From: Bacteriovoracaceae bacterium
GTDB lineage: Bacteria; Bdellovibrionota; UBA1018
Length of the DNA: 39,432 bases
Direction: 5' to 3'
NCBI GenBank assembly: GCA_947463705.1
Contig: CANHSO010000006.1
Location: forward strand, 1 to 39,432
The notes beneath the pieces are model-generated. The model was not told the origin of the DNA. It ran no database searches and saw only the letters and a list, made by a program, of their open reading frames with translations. This document shows positions 1 through 8,378 of this stretch, in pieces (position 1 is the first letter of the stretch; every line of letters begins with the position of its first letter). Made by a program: the position numbers and the translations under genes.

Positions 1-357
1 AAAGAAAAGGGTTACGTCACCTCTTGTTTGGGGCGCAAGCGAAAGCTGCCGGATATTCACTCCAAAAATCCAGCGATTCGAGGGAACGCTGAACGGATGG
101 CGATGAATACTCCGATTCAATCTACGGCGGCAGACTTAATGAAGTTGGCCATGATTGAGTTGGATCGACGACTCGAGACCGAAGGCTATCGTTCTCGTTT
201 GACCATCCAAGTGCATGACGAAGTTGTGCTCGACTGTCCAAAAGACGAAGTGGAAGCGGTGAAAAAGCTACTCACCGAAGTGATGGAGAATGCGATGACA
301 CTTTCAGTTCCTCTGAGAGTGAATGCTTCGTCGGGTGAAAATTGGATGCAGCTCTAG
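1..357 (+). CDS. polA: DNA polymerase I, C-terminal part (5' end outside window)
   Basis: Frame 1 is open from base 1 (KEKGYVTSCLGRKRKLPDIHSKN...RGNAERMAMNTPIQSTAADLMK...IQVHDEVVLDCP), matching the family A polymerase palm/finger motifs; stop at 355-357. Confidence 0.95.
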   Translation, partial: KEKGYVTSCLGRKRKLPDIHSKNPAIRGNAERMAMNTPIQSTAADLMKLAMIELDRRLETEGYRSRLTIQVHDEVVLDCPKDEVEAVKKLLTEVMENAMTLSVPLRVNASSGENWMQL

Positions 358-408
358 GCTGCTCTGAAATCGGGAGCCGGTGGCTCTGAAAGAAATGGAA
401 TTAAAACT

Positions 409-1722
409 ATGAGTCAACATCAAACCCCACTGCGTGGATTTTACGAAGAGCTCGAAGCCCGAGGTATTGTTTATCAAGTGACCGGCCCCGAGCTGCGGGA
501 CGAAATGGAAAAAGAGTCCATGACCTTGTACTGCGGGATTGATCCTACAGCCGATAGCCTCCACATTGGGCATATGATGGGCTTGATTACGATGCGCCGT
601 TTTCAATTGGCAGGGCATCGAGTGATCGCAGTCGTTGGTGGGGCAACTGGGCTGATCGGTGATCCGAGCGGCAAATCTCAAGAGCGTAATTTGCTGGACC
701 GGGAAAGGATCGAGCATAACGTTCGCGGTATATCTAAGGTGGTCTCTCGATTTTTGGATTTTGAAGGTTCTAATTCTGCAATTTTGACGAACAATATGAA
801 TTGGTTCGAGTCGATGAGCATTCTAGATTTCCTTCGGGATGTGGGCAAGCACTTCACGATTAACTATATGATTGCCAAAGATTCAGTGAAGTCTCGCCTC
901 GAAGACCGCGAGAATGGACTTTCTTACACTGAGTTTTCTTACATGCTCTTGCAGGGGTATGACTTTTATCATTTAAATCGTGAACATCAGTGTCGTCTGC
1001 AGATTGGCGGAGCTGACCAGTGGGGAAACATTACGGCAGGCACGGAGATGATTCGCCGCCATGGTGCTTGGGAAGGTAAAGCCGCTGAGCACGTCTGGGG
1101 GCTCACTTGGCCGCTGCTGACCAAATCCGATGGGACTAAGTTTGGAAAATCAGAGAGTGGAGCCGTTTGGTTGACTCCCGATAAGACGAGCCCTTATCAA
1201 TTCTATCAGTTCTTAGTTCGGACGCCGGATGCGGATGTGATGTCGCTGATTAAGTACCTCACCTTCCTTAATCTGACTGAAATTGGGCGCCTAGAGGCGT
1301 CTTTAAAAGCTTACCCTGAAAAACGAGAAGCCCAAAGTGCACTGGCTCGTGAACTAACCACACTGGTTCATGGCGAAGCAGAATACCTCAAAGCAAAAGC
1401 TGCCACTGAGGCTCTGTTTGGTCAGGACCTCAGTGTCCTGGACTCCAAGACATTACTCGAAGTCTTTGCCGATGCTCCGTCAACGGATTGTGAGATGGCT
1501 GAGGTTGAGAAAGGCTTCCCTGTGGTGGATCTTATGGTTCGAACTCGGCTGTCGAATTCTAAGGGCGAGGCCCGCAAAGATATTCAAGGCGGCGGCGTCT
1601 ACGTCAATAATGTTCGTGTGACTGACGGCGCAGCTCTAGTTAACTTGACTCAGCTGATTGATCGGAGCTATGTCGTCCTTCGAAAAGGAAAGAAAAACCA
1701 TCATTTAGTCGCGTTTCGGTAG
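409..1722 (+). CDS. tyrS: Tyrosyl-tRNA synthetase
   Basis: 437 aa; HIGH motif (LHIGHMMG), KFGKS motif, C-terminal S4-like region (GGGVYVNNVRV). Confidence 0.96.
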   Translation: MSQHQTPLRGFYEELEARGIVYQVTGPELRDEMEKESMTLYCGIDPTADSLHIGHMMGLITMRRFQLAGHRVIAVVGGATGLIGDPSGKSQERNLLDRERIEHNVRGISKVVSRFLDFEGSNSAILTNNMNWFESMSILDFLRDVGKHFTINYMIAKDSVKSRLEDRENGLSYTEFSYMLLQGYDFYHLNREHQCRLQIGGADQWGNITAGTEMIRRHGAWEGKAAEHVWGLTWPLLTKSDGTKFGKSESGAVWLTPDKTSPYQFYQFLVRTPDADVMSLIKYLTFLNLTEIGRLEASLKAYPEKREAQSALARELTTLVHGEAEYLKAKAATEALFGQDLSVLDSKTLLEVFADAPSTDCEMAEVEKGFPVVDLMVRTRLSNSKGEARKDIQGGGVYVNNVRVTDGAALVNLTQLIDRSYVVLRKGKKNHHLVAFR

Positions 1723-1738
1723 CAACTGGAGTTTTTGG

Positions 1739-2266
1739 TCATAATGAGTTGAGCGGTCTAGCGCCCAGTTTTTTCATGATCTCGCTTTGGAACCGAATCC
1801 AAGGAGTCATTCCCAGGGTGATGACCCGTTCTGCGTGTATGGGATGGACTGGGAGACTGCTTAACCACGATTTTGCCTGAACCAGAGCTTCCTGGACTGT
1901 GAGTGAACCACCTTGTGACGTGGGATTGATTGTTGCCCTGAGATCGACTGAGCTTTCAATCCATTCGCGGTAAAAAGGGTAGGCCCAGAGATGGAATTCA
2001 AGCACTGCGGGTAAGTTGATTTCTCTTACTGTTCCGTCGAGTTCGGCGTATGGGGATGTCTTGGCGATCTTGAGAGGTGCTTGGATAAACCAGTCTTTTT
2101 GAAATTGATACGGGCTTTTTGGTTTTTTTTCCTGTTGTTCTTCCCGAATTTCACTGGCTTTTTCGAGAAGTTCGAACAGCTCCTCTTCTCCAAAATAGGC
2201 GGCGAGTCGTTGCAGAACGTGAGCATGAGTGATGAGGAGCTGCGTTAAAAGTTCAGCAACAGTCAT
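1739..2266 (-). CDS. Conserved hypothetical protein
   Basis: ORF 1739-2365; ATG at 2266 (MTVAELLTQLL...) is a more likely start because it lies just after the upstream ORF stop at 2274. Confidence 0.6.
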   Translation of the reverse strand: MTVAELLTQLLITHAHVLQRLAAYFGEEELFELLEKASEIREEQQEKKPKSPYQFQKDWFIQAPLKIAKTSPYAELDGTVREINLPAVLEFHLWAYPFYREWIESSVDLRATINPTSQGGSLTVQEALVQAKSWLSSLPVHPIHAERVITLGMTPWIRFQSEIMKKLGARPLNSL

Positions 2267-2273
2267 AGAATGA

Positions 2274-2615
2274 TTACTTCGGTGATGCCTTGAGGATTGT
2301 AGTGCATTGGGAAGGGGCTCTGCGAAATGATCTCCCCGTGTTCCGGAGTGCCTGCAGTGCTTCAATGACCTTGACCATTCCAGTGTCGGGTTGGCGTGAT
2401 CTGCGAGTTGCTAGAGGACCGGTCCCCGTGGGTTTCTGGGAGGGAGGGGTGACGGGAGCGGGCTTTTGGATGAAGTGGTCTTGAAGTGCTCTGCGCGTCA
2501 ACTCTCCAAGTTGAGAAAGGATCCCGAGTGAATAGTAGGGGTTCTGAACCGAGTTCGGTAGCTCGGTCTCAAATGTAGCTGAGGTCGCTAATAGATTTCG
2601 GGTCGGAGGTGTCAT
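2274..2615 (-). CDS. Hypothetical protein (about 113 aa), probable operon member
   Basis: Long ORF 2274-2876; internal ATG at 2615 falls just after the stop of the upstream gene at 2633 and avoids the overlap. Coding status supported only by spacing. Confidence 0.4.
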   Translation of the reverse strand: MTPPTRNLLATSATFETELPNSVQNPYYSLGILSQLGELTRRALQDHFIQKPAPVTPPSQKPTGTGPLATRRSRQPDTGMVKVIEALQALRNTGRSFRRAPSQCTTILKASPK

Positions 2616-2632
2616 GAGTTCTGGTGGTTGGT

Positions 2633-3079
2633 TTAGCGACTGATCCACAACGGGACTCCTTCGAGCTGAGAGGTGAGGGTGTTCTGGGTCTTGACGCCGA
2701 AATCTTCCATCGAAATCCCCACTGATTTCCATTTGAGAGAAACTAAATTTTTCTTCAGGGTTTGCACCTGTGCTGGCTGAACCGTTAATCTTTGTCCTGG
2801 AGTTTTGGTTTCGCCACAGCCGAGCAGAAGGAGGTGATAAGTGGCTTGGTTTTTCTGAACTGGCAGGTAGACGCACTCTCCTGGTAATCCCGAGATAGCC
2901 CCATTTTGAAGCTGGTTCGAGATCGCTCCTTGAAAATACCAGTCTAAGCGGCCAATTAGACCTCTGGGGGGGCGTTCATTCTGGAAAAAAGTAGCGATCA
3001 GGCACTGGACTTGTCCTGAAAAAAGGGCTTGCTCAGCGGACGAGATCTCTAATTCGGATGAGGTTGGCGTCATGATCAC
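2633..3079 (-). CDS. Leucyl-aminopeptidase (M17) N-terminal-like domain protein, no catalytic domain
   Basis: NERPPRGLIGRLDWYFQGAISNQLQNGAISGLPGECVYLPV...LLLLGCGE resembles the macro-like M17 N-terminal domain; only 148 aa. Confidence 0.5.
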   Translation of the reverse strand: MIMTPTSSELEISSAEQALFSGQVQCLIATFFQNERPPRGLIGRLDWYFQGAISNQLQNGAISGLPGECVYLPVQKNQATYHLLLLGCGETKTPGQRLTVQPAQVQTLKKNLVSLKWKSVGISMEDFGVKTQNTLTSQLEGVPLWISR

Positions 3080-3246
3080 TGTTTTTAGTTTAACTAAATT
3101 TGGGTCCTATGCGCAAGATCTTTACAAAGAGCCTGAGTTGAAGATTGGGCTACCAAATTTGTCCATCTTATGCTAGAAATTGGGCCTTTCTTAAAATTTT
3201 AGACACGCACGCTTAACCCATATTACTCAGTGAGATCAGGTGACCC

Positions 3247-3690
3247 ATGACATCCCGCCATCGAGCCCGAGAAATTGCTCTTCAAATTCTTTATCGCTAT
3301 GATCTGGCGCAACGTATTCCGTCTGGACATGGACAGCCTCGGTGGGTCAATGAACTGATCGACCACTATAATCACTTTCAAGTTCCTGCGGAAATCCGCC
3401 CTTTCGTTGGCGAACTCGTTGCGGGCACCTTGACGTCCCTATCCGACCTGGATGCGCACCTTGAAAAGCATACTGCTAACTGGAAAGTTTCCCGTCTGAG
3501 TTCCGTAGACCGTTGCATCCTGAGGATGGCGGTTTATGAGATGCTGCATGCTCCTTTGATGCCGAGAGCCGTGATCATTGACGAAGCAATCGAGCTAGCT
3601 AAATCTTTTGGATCAGATGATAGCTCTGGTTTTGTGAATGGAATTTTGGACCGTGTGTTGATTCCTGAGACTGAGAAAACTGGTACCTGA
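3247..3690 (+). CDS. nusB: Transcription antitermination protein NusB
   Basis: MTSRHRAREIALQILYRYDL...VSRLSSVDRCILRMAVYEM...VIIDEAIELAKSFGSDDSSGFVNGILDRV. Confidence 0.93.
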   Translation: MTSRHRAREIALQILYRYDLAQRIPSGHGQPRWVNELIDHYNHFQVPAEIRPFVGELVAGTLTSLSDLDAHLEKHTANWKVSRLSSVDRCILRMAVYEMLHAPLMPRAVIIDEAIELAKSFGSDDSSGFVNGILDRVLIPETEKTGT

Positions 3691-3771
3691 CAAATGATTG
3701 ACGATTTTTCTTTTTTTGATTCTATTTAAAATATTTAACTTTTTATCAAGTTCAACTTAGACTGATAGAGA

Positions 3772-4551
3772 GTGAAATTAAAAGAGAAATCCTCTCACCG
3801 CTTTTGTCTAATTCTTTTTGGATGCTTTTTTGTGGCGCTCACGGCGCTCACAATTTCTTCAGAAATGGTCTGTGCTGCATCTGCTGTTAAGCGTTCTCCC
3901 CAATCTGAAAAAATTGACCTAGACGCCTTGAGTAAAGTCTATGGCTCCGATACTGGGAGCAAAGGCAGTGTCGTCCAAAACCGTACCTTCAAAAAGGAAG
4001 GTAAGCTGAGTTTTGAGGTACTTGGAGGCGTCACGGGACATGACCCATTTCTCTCTGGGAAGTATGTTGGCGGACTTCTGGGATATAATTTTAATGAGTA
4101 CCTTGGCGTAAATCTCTTTTATTGGAAGGTTTGGGATGTGGACTCGTCCGCAATGAAAACTCTGAGAGATCAAGCTCAATTAACTTCGCAGGATTTCTAT
4201 GGAGTGAACGTCAATCGAATTTCCACCAATCTTGGACTTGAGGTGAACTGGTATATCTTATACGGTAAGCTCAGTCTTTTGGGGCTTTCAATTCTTCATT
4301 TTGATTTGTTCCTCACCGGAGGGGTGGGGCGCTTGGGTACTCAAAATGGGATGATTTATTCGCCATGGATAGGGGTTGGGCAGCAGGTCTATGCGAGCCA
4401 AAAATTGGCAATTCGGCTCAACTATCGATTCCTCTATTATTCTGAAAAAATACTCGAGCAAAATGTGCCCGGCCTAAATGGTAAATACCTTTTTTCGCAA
4501 GAAACATTGAATCATGCCCTGGATTTGGGATTGGTTTTTTATTTATTTTGA
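3772..4551 (+). CDS. Outer-membrane beta-barrel-like protein with signal peptide (GTG start)
   Basis: N-terminal hydrophobic segment (FCLILFGCFFVALTALTISSEMVCA), then alternating aromatic/Gly strands (LSFEVLGGVTGHDPFLSGKYVGGLLGYNFNEYLGVNLFYWKVWD ... LDLGLVFYLF) with a terminal aromatic F. Confidence 0.65.
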   Translation: MKLKEKSSHRFCLILFGCFFVALTALTISSEMVCAASAVKRSPQSEKIDLDALSKVYGSDTGSKGSVVQNRTFKKEGKLSFEVLGGVTGHDPFLSGKYVGGLLGYNFNEYLGVNLFYWKVWDVDSSAMKTLRDQAQLTSQDFYGVNVNRISTNLGLEVNWYILYGKLSLLGLSILHFDLFLTGGVGRLGTQNGMIYSPWIGVGQQVYASQKLAIRLNYRFLYYSEKILEQNVPGLNGKYLFSQETLNHALDLGLVFYLF

Positions 4552-4566
4552 AATGCGGAGAGAGAC

Positions 4567-5061
4567 ATGACAGTCAGTGAGAATCAAGTTTATCTAAGCC
4601 GAGGTAAAAAAATCTACGGACCATTTTCTGAGGAACAAATCCGTCAGTTTGAGATCTCGGGTGAGCTAGAAAAATATTCTTGGATCTGTCGGAATCGAGA
4701 AGTCGGATGGAAACCTACGGTTCCTCCTCCACCTTCCTTGCCGCCGCTGCCCTCGCCAGATTTAAAAAACTCTCAACCTAATAAAATATCCCAAAAATCA
4801 TTGGCTCTTTGTTATTCTCGAGATCAAATCTTGTCTGGAGAGTTGAAGAATTTTACCTCTACAGGCTGTGCCTTTCTCCAGGTTCAGCCTGCGCAATCGA
4901 CCCTTCCTTTGCTGACGGTGGGCCTGAAGGTGAGAGTGAATATTTTGAATCTAGACGCCTCACAAACGGAGACGATTGACGCCAGTGTTCAAGATTTTAA
5001 GAAAATCGGAGGATCTTGGGAGTATCAACTGACTTGGAGAAAATCTGATCAATCGGCATGA
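4567..5061 (+). CDS. GYF_2-like domain protein with C-terminal PilZ-like region
   Basis: VYLSRGKKIYGPFSEEQIRQFEISGELEKYSWICRNREVGWKP is GYF_2-like; a Pro-rich linker follows, then SGELKNFTSTGCAFL...GLKVRVNILNLD with PilZ-like character. Confidence 0.6.
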   Translation: MTVSENQVYLSRGKKIYGPFSEEQIRQFEISGELEKYSWICRNREVGWKPTVPPPPSLPPLPSPDLKNSQPNKISQKSLALCYSRDQILSGELKNFTSTGCAFLQVQPAQSTLPLLTVGLKVRVNILNLDASQTETIDASVQDFKKIGGSWEYQLTWRKSDQSA

Positions 5062-5062
5062 G

Positions 5063-6751
5063 TTAGTCTTTACACTGATTGGTTAAATCCACCTGGATGG
5101 CACCAATCTCATCTTCCCAAATCTCCTTGTTCTCGTTGTCCGAAAGTGTGTACCTGCCCCAATCTAGGACTGGCAGCTTGGAATCACTTGAAAGAGATCC
5201 TTTGACCGCAGTGACTTCAGTATTTTGACTCAATGCTTGAAGTAATTTAGCAGTTTTAGCTGAGGTAAAAATTTCAATTTCAATCATCCTGCTGTTTTCA
5301 TAGGCTCTTAGCCATTTTTCGATCAGCGATTCATTGATCTTTGATAGTTCGCCGTTGATCTTTTGGATCAGTGAGGCGGTCATATTGTTTAAATTAGTTT
5401 GGTATTGGCTCAGACCATTGGATAAGTTGATATTCATACCTGCGAGAGAACGCTTGAGAGGATCCTCGCTATTTTTACCTGGAGATTCGGATCGTATTTT
5501 TTCTCGAATTTGATCAGTAGCGATGTCCTCGTCAGAGACGAGATTGAGTTCTTTTTGTGCTTGAATAAATGCGATTGAATTGAGCCACTGGGAAATCACC
5601 TTTTCAGGAACGAGCTTTTGACTTTTGTCTTTCATTTGCATTTTCAGCATCTGATGAAGATTATAAGCTTGAGCCGAATTTTTTTGATTTTGATGCCAGC
5701 GATAGAGCCAGCCGTAAACTCCATCATACTCCTTGTGAAATATTTTAAGAGCGTCAATTGCAGACGCGTAGTTACAGCTTGAGATTGCTGACATGGCAAC
5801 AATTAACGGAACTTCGGGTTGAAAAGAGTTTTTCATAGAGAAGGCAAGAAGACCATAGGCCTGGTCAATCGCATGTTTATAGTCTTCTTTCTTGATAAAA
5901 GACCAGCCCTTCCCGAGCAAGCTGTCGATGAAGACGGGTGATTTCTGATCCACCTTTGAAAACCAGGAAATGGATTGATCATACTGACCCAGGTTGTAGT
6001 AGGCTCGACCTAGATTCATTTGAATACGAGACCGATTCCTTTTAATTTCTGGAGGTAGATAAGGGGCCTTTTCTAATTTAGAGAAATAAGTCACCACATT
6101 CGATTCATTACCTTGGAGAGAATACTCGGAGCCTACAATGAGGCTTTCGTAAGGGCTTCCGTGGGGTATGAGTGCTAGCTCTTGGGGGTGCTGGGTAATT
6201 GAGCTGGTTCGAGTAAGCTTCCTCAATGCGAGGGAGGTGAGTGCTGAGTAGGCCTTTTGAGCTTGGTCCGGTCTCAGTAGCCTGAGGTTCAGTGTTTTTA
6301 ATACTTGAAGTGAATCTGCTGGATATTCCATTGACTGGAATTTCTGATGAATTTCGTAAAGACAGTCGAGAGATGCAAGTTTTATGTGCGAGAGATTGGG
6401 TGGCGTGCTTCGCCAGAGATTGGAAAATCCGTTGAATGCAAGGTGCACCAAACCAAGTCGAAGTGCTGAGCGATTAAATAGATACAAGGCGATTCTTTGA
6501 GTTTCTGGGTTTTTGGATGTTGATTTGATTTGATGAGCGCTTGTTAAAGTTTCAAGATCATCGGATTCGTTGCTCTTTGAATCGATCATTCTTTGAAGGT
6601 TTTCGGGGTAACGAGCAATTTGCGTCCATTTTTCTCGATCTGTGCAACTTTCGTAGACCTGAGGGAGAGAGGCGGCCTCCACTCTTTGAGTGAGATAGAG
6701 TAAAACTATCCCGATAGTCCATACGAGACCCACCCTCGACTCTGGTGCCAT
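5063..6751 (-). CDS. Exported TPR/alpha-solenoid protein
   Basis: ORF 5063-6808; ATG at 6751 gives a signal peptide (MAPESRVGLVWTIGIVLLYLTQRVEAA). TPR-like segment: NLGRAYYNLGQYDQSISWFSKVDQKSPVFIDSLLGKGWSFIKKEDYKHAIDQ. Confidence 0.75.
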   Translation of the reverse strand: MAPESRVGLVWTIGIVLLYLTQRVEAASLPQVYESCTDREKWTQIARYPENLQRMIDSKSNESDDLETLTSAHQIKSTSKNPETQRIALYLFNRSALRLGLVHLAFNGFSNLWRSTPPNLSHIKLASLDCLYEIHQKFQSMEYPADSLQVLKTLNLRLLRPDQAQKAYSALTSLALRKLTRTSSITQHPQELALIPHGSPYESLIVGSEYSLQGNESNVVTYFSKLEKAPYLPPEIKRNRSRIQMNLGRAYYNLGQYDQSISWFSKVDQKSPVFIDSLLGKGWSFIKKEDYKHAIDQAYGLLAFSMKNSFQPEVPLIVAMSAISSCNYASAIDALKIFHKEYDGVYGWLYRWHQNQKNSAQAYNLHQMLKMQMKDKSQKLVPEKVISQWLNSIAFIQAQKELNLVSDEDIATDQIREKIRSESPGKNSEDPLKRSLAGMNINLSNGLSQYQTNLNNMTASLIQKINGELSKINESLIEKWLRAYENSRMIEIEIFTSAKTAKLLQALSQNTEVTAVKGSLSSDSKLPVLDWGRYTLSDNENKEIWEDEIGAIQVDLTNQCKD

Positions 6752-6758
6752 AGGCCTT

Positions 6759-7922
6759 CTAGCCTTGGCCCAGCATTTTGAAAATAAACGGGTAGTCCAC
6801 GGATACATCTATACCGCCTTTGGGCTTTGGAAAGCGAAATGTACTGAGCTTTCTCATGATACAGTTTGATAGCTGGTCACTGGGGAGAGTTGAGCTGGTT
6901 ATAGAAACTTTTTTAACGCTTCCGCTCCCGCCAATGACAAATCGAACCACAACCCTACCGCTGATATTGGGTTGAGCAATAATTGCTGCTTCATGGCAAT
7001 ACCGAATTGAGTCCATATGTTTGTGAATAATTTGTCCGACCTCGTCAGCTAGGAGACCTTTTTCACTCATCGAGGGCATCGCAGTGTTATCAATAATGTC
7101 ACCACTCAGCTTCCCTTTGATACCCTTGTAATTCTCGAGACCTTCAACAGATGAGATTTGTCTAGTTGAGGGTTTCCCTGAATTTTTCTGAGAGAGATTA
7201 AGATCTGCTTCCTTTGAAATGGACTGAGCCTCTGTTTTGAAAAGATTACTTTGCTGTAGGGACTTATTTTGAGTCGGGCGACTGGGGTTTTTTGTAAGAG
7301 TAAGTGCTGAAGAAAAGAGCTGAGCGAGCGAGGCCGGAGCTTGCGTGCGAGCCTTAGGTTGGGTTTTCTTGGTCGGTCTGGTTGGATTCCAAGCGGGCGG
7401 AGGTGCTGCAACCACTACAGGTGCAGGTGTCTGAGCGACGGGACGCTTAACGAAGTACTTAACTGTGGGGGCTACTTCTTTCTCTATCACTACACTCGTC
7501 TGTTTTTGAGCTTCGGGAGAGAATAAAGCAAAAAGAGCGAGGATTGCGAGAGTTCCTACTGAAAGTCTCCCAAAGAAAGTTTCTTCTAAGGGACGTTTGG
7601 GAGTTGTTTGTTGAAAGAGGAGAGACGCTCCCAGTTGAAAAAGATGACTTGCCGATGAAAGTCGTTTGAGAGATATTTTTAAATTTGGCTCTAGATCGAC
7701 ATGAATAGCTGTATTTTTTGATTGATTTTCAAGGTAATAAAACGAAGGTTTTTGATCTCGAGATGGATTGGGGTCGAGTAAGCGGATGAGTGGTCCTGTA
7801 GGCGTATTTTCGAGTGCCCAGCGAGAAGTATCGCCAAGCAAAAGCGGTTGATCGGGATTCCAGATTTGGACCCTCACGATTTGACCTTGCTGGGTGATGA
7901 CTTTAAAGTGAGATTCTCTCAT
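6759..7922 (-). CDS. AgmX/PglI C-terminal (TonB-CTD-like) domain membrane protein, GltG/GltJ-like
   Basis: Soluble N-terminus, single TM (LSVGTLAILALFALFS), Pro/Ala-rich linker, then IIHKHMDSIRYCHEAAIIAQPNISGRVVVRFVIGGSGSVKKVSITSSTLPSDQLSNCIMRKLSTFRFPKP, typical of AgmX/PglI C-terminal domains. Confidence 0.75.
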   Translation of the reverse strand: MRESHFKVITQQGQIVRVQIWNPDQPLLLGDTSRWALENTPTGPLIRLLDPNPSRDQKPSFYYLENQSKNTAIHVDLEPNLKISLKRLSSASHLFQLGASLLFQQTTPKRPLEETFFGRLSVGTLAILALFALFSPEAQKQTSVVIEKEVAPTVKYFVKRPVAQTPAPVVVAAPPPAWNPTRPTKKTQPKARTQAPASLAQLFSSALTLTKNPSRPTQNKSLQQSNLFKTEAQSISKEADLNLSQKNSGKPSTRQISSVEGLENYKGIKGKLSGDIIDNTAMPSMSEKGLLADEVGQIIHKHMDSIRYCHEAAIIAQPNISGRVVVRFVIGGSGSVKKVSITSSTLPSDQLSNCIMRKLSTFRFPKPKGGIDVSVDYPFIFKMLGQG

Positions 7923-8305
7923 TGCTCTAAACTCATTTTTCTCGCTTCTTCAATCATCTCATGCCTCAGATTGTCGCGGATTTTGTAAAAAATCTTTCTC
8001 TTGGAGCCCTTTCGAGCTGTCGAAAGCAGGAGGTTGTAAGGGTTCTTGTCTGCTCCTTCTACGAGTTCTTCATCAAACGACAGGGAGGTATTTCTTTTAC
8101 CCTGGACTGGAGGTTGGATAGGCTTTCCCGGGGCTGCCGTGGGAGGGGACAATTGCAAGCGAGCGGGCTGTGACATGATGGCCCTGCTGGGCGGGATGGT
8201 TTTCTGCTGTGCGCCAAATGCTTGGGTGGCTACACCCAACCCGACAAGTAGAGTGATAACCAAGCTAGCCATCCTTCGTATTCTGGTCAACTTTGTATCA
8301 AGCAT
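7919..8305 (-). CDS. Small exported Pro-rich protein of the motor operon
   Basis: 128 aa; hydrophobic N-terminus (MASLVITLLVGLGVATQAFGA), Pro-rich linker, then LSFDEELVEGADKNPYNLLLS; 4-bp overlap with the downstream ORF (7919-7922). Confidence 0.65.
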   Translation of the reverse strand: MLDTKLTRIRRMASLVITLLVGLGVATQAFGAQQKTIPPSRAIMSQPARLQLSPPTAAPGKPIQPPVQGKRNTSLSFDEELVEGADKNPYNLLLSTARKGSKRKIFYKIRDNLRHEMIEEARKMSLEQ

Positions 8306-8378
8306 CCGTCTTATGGATCGGTATTATGCGTTGAATCTTAAGTCGGATCTCTCGTCATCAGAGAAATTAGCCGTGAGT

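Noticed and set aside
304-717. Minus-strand ORF overlapping polA end and tyrS start
   Set aside because: Antisense to strongly supported tyrS; no domain signature.
2274-2876. Long ORF overlapping 2633-3079 on the same strand as a single 200-aa gene or a frameshift continuation
   Set aside because: The overlapping part has shadow-ORF composition; an ATG at 2615 just after the upstream stop explains it as a separate shorter gene.
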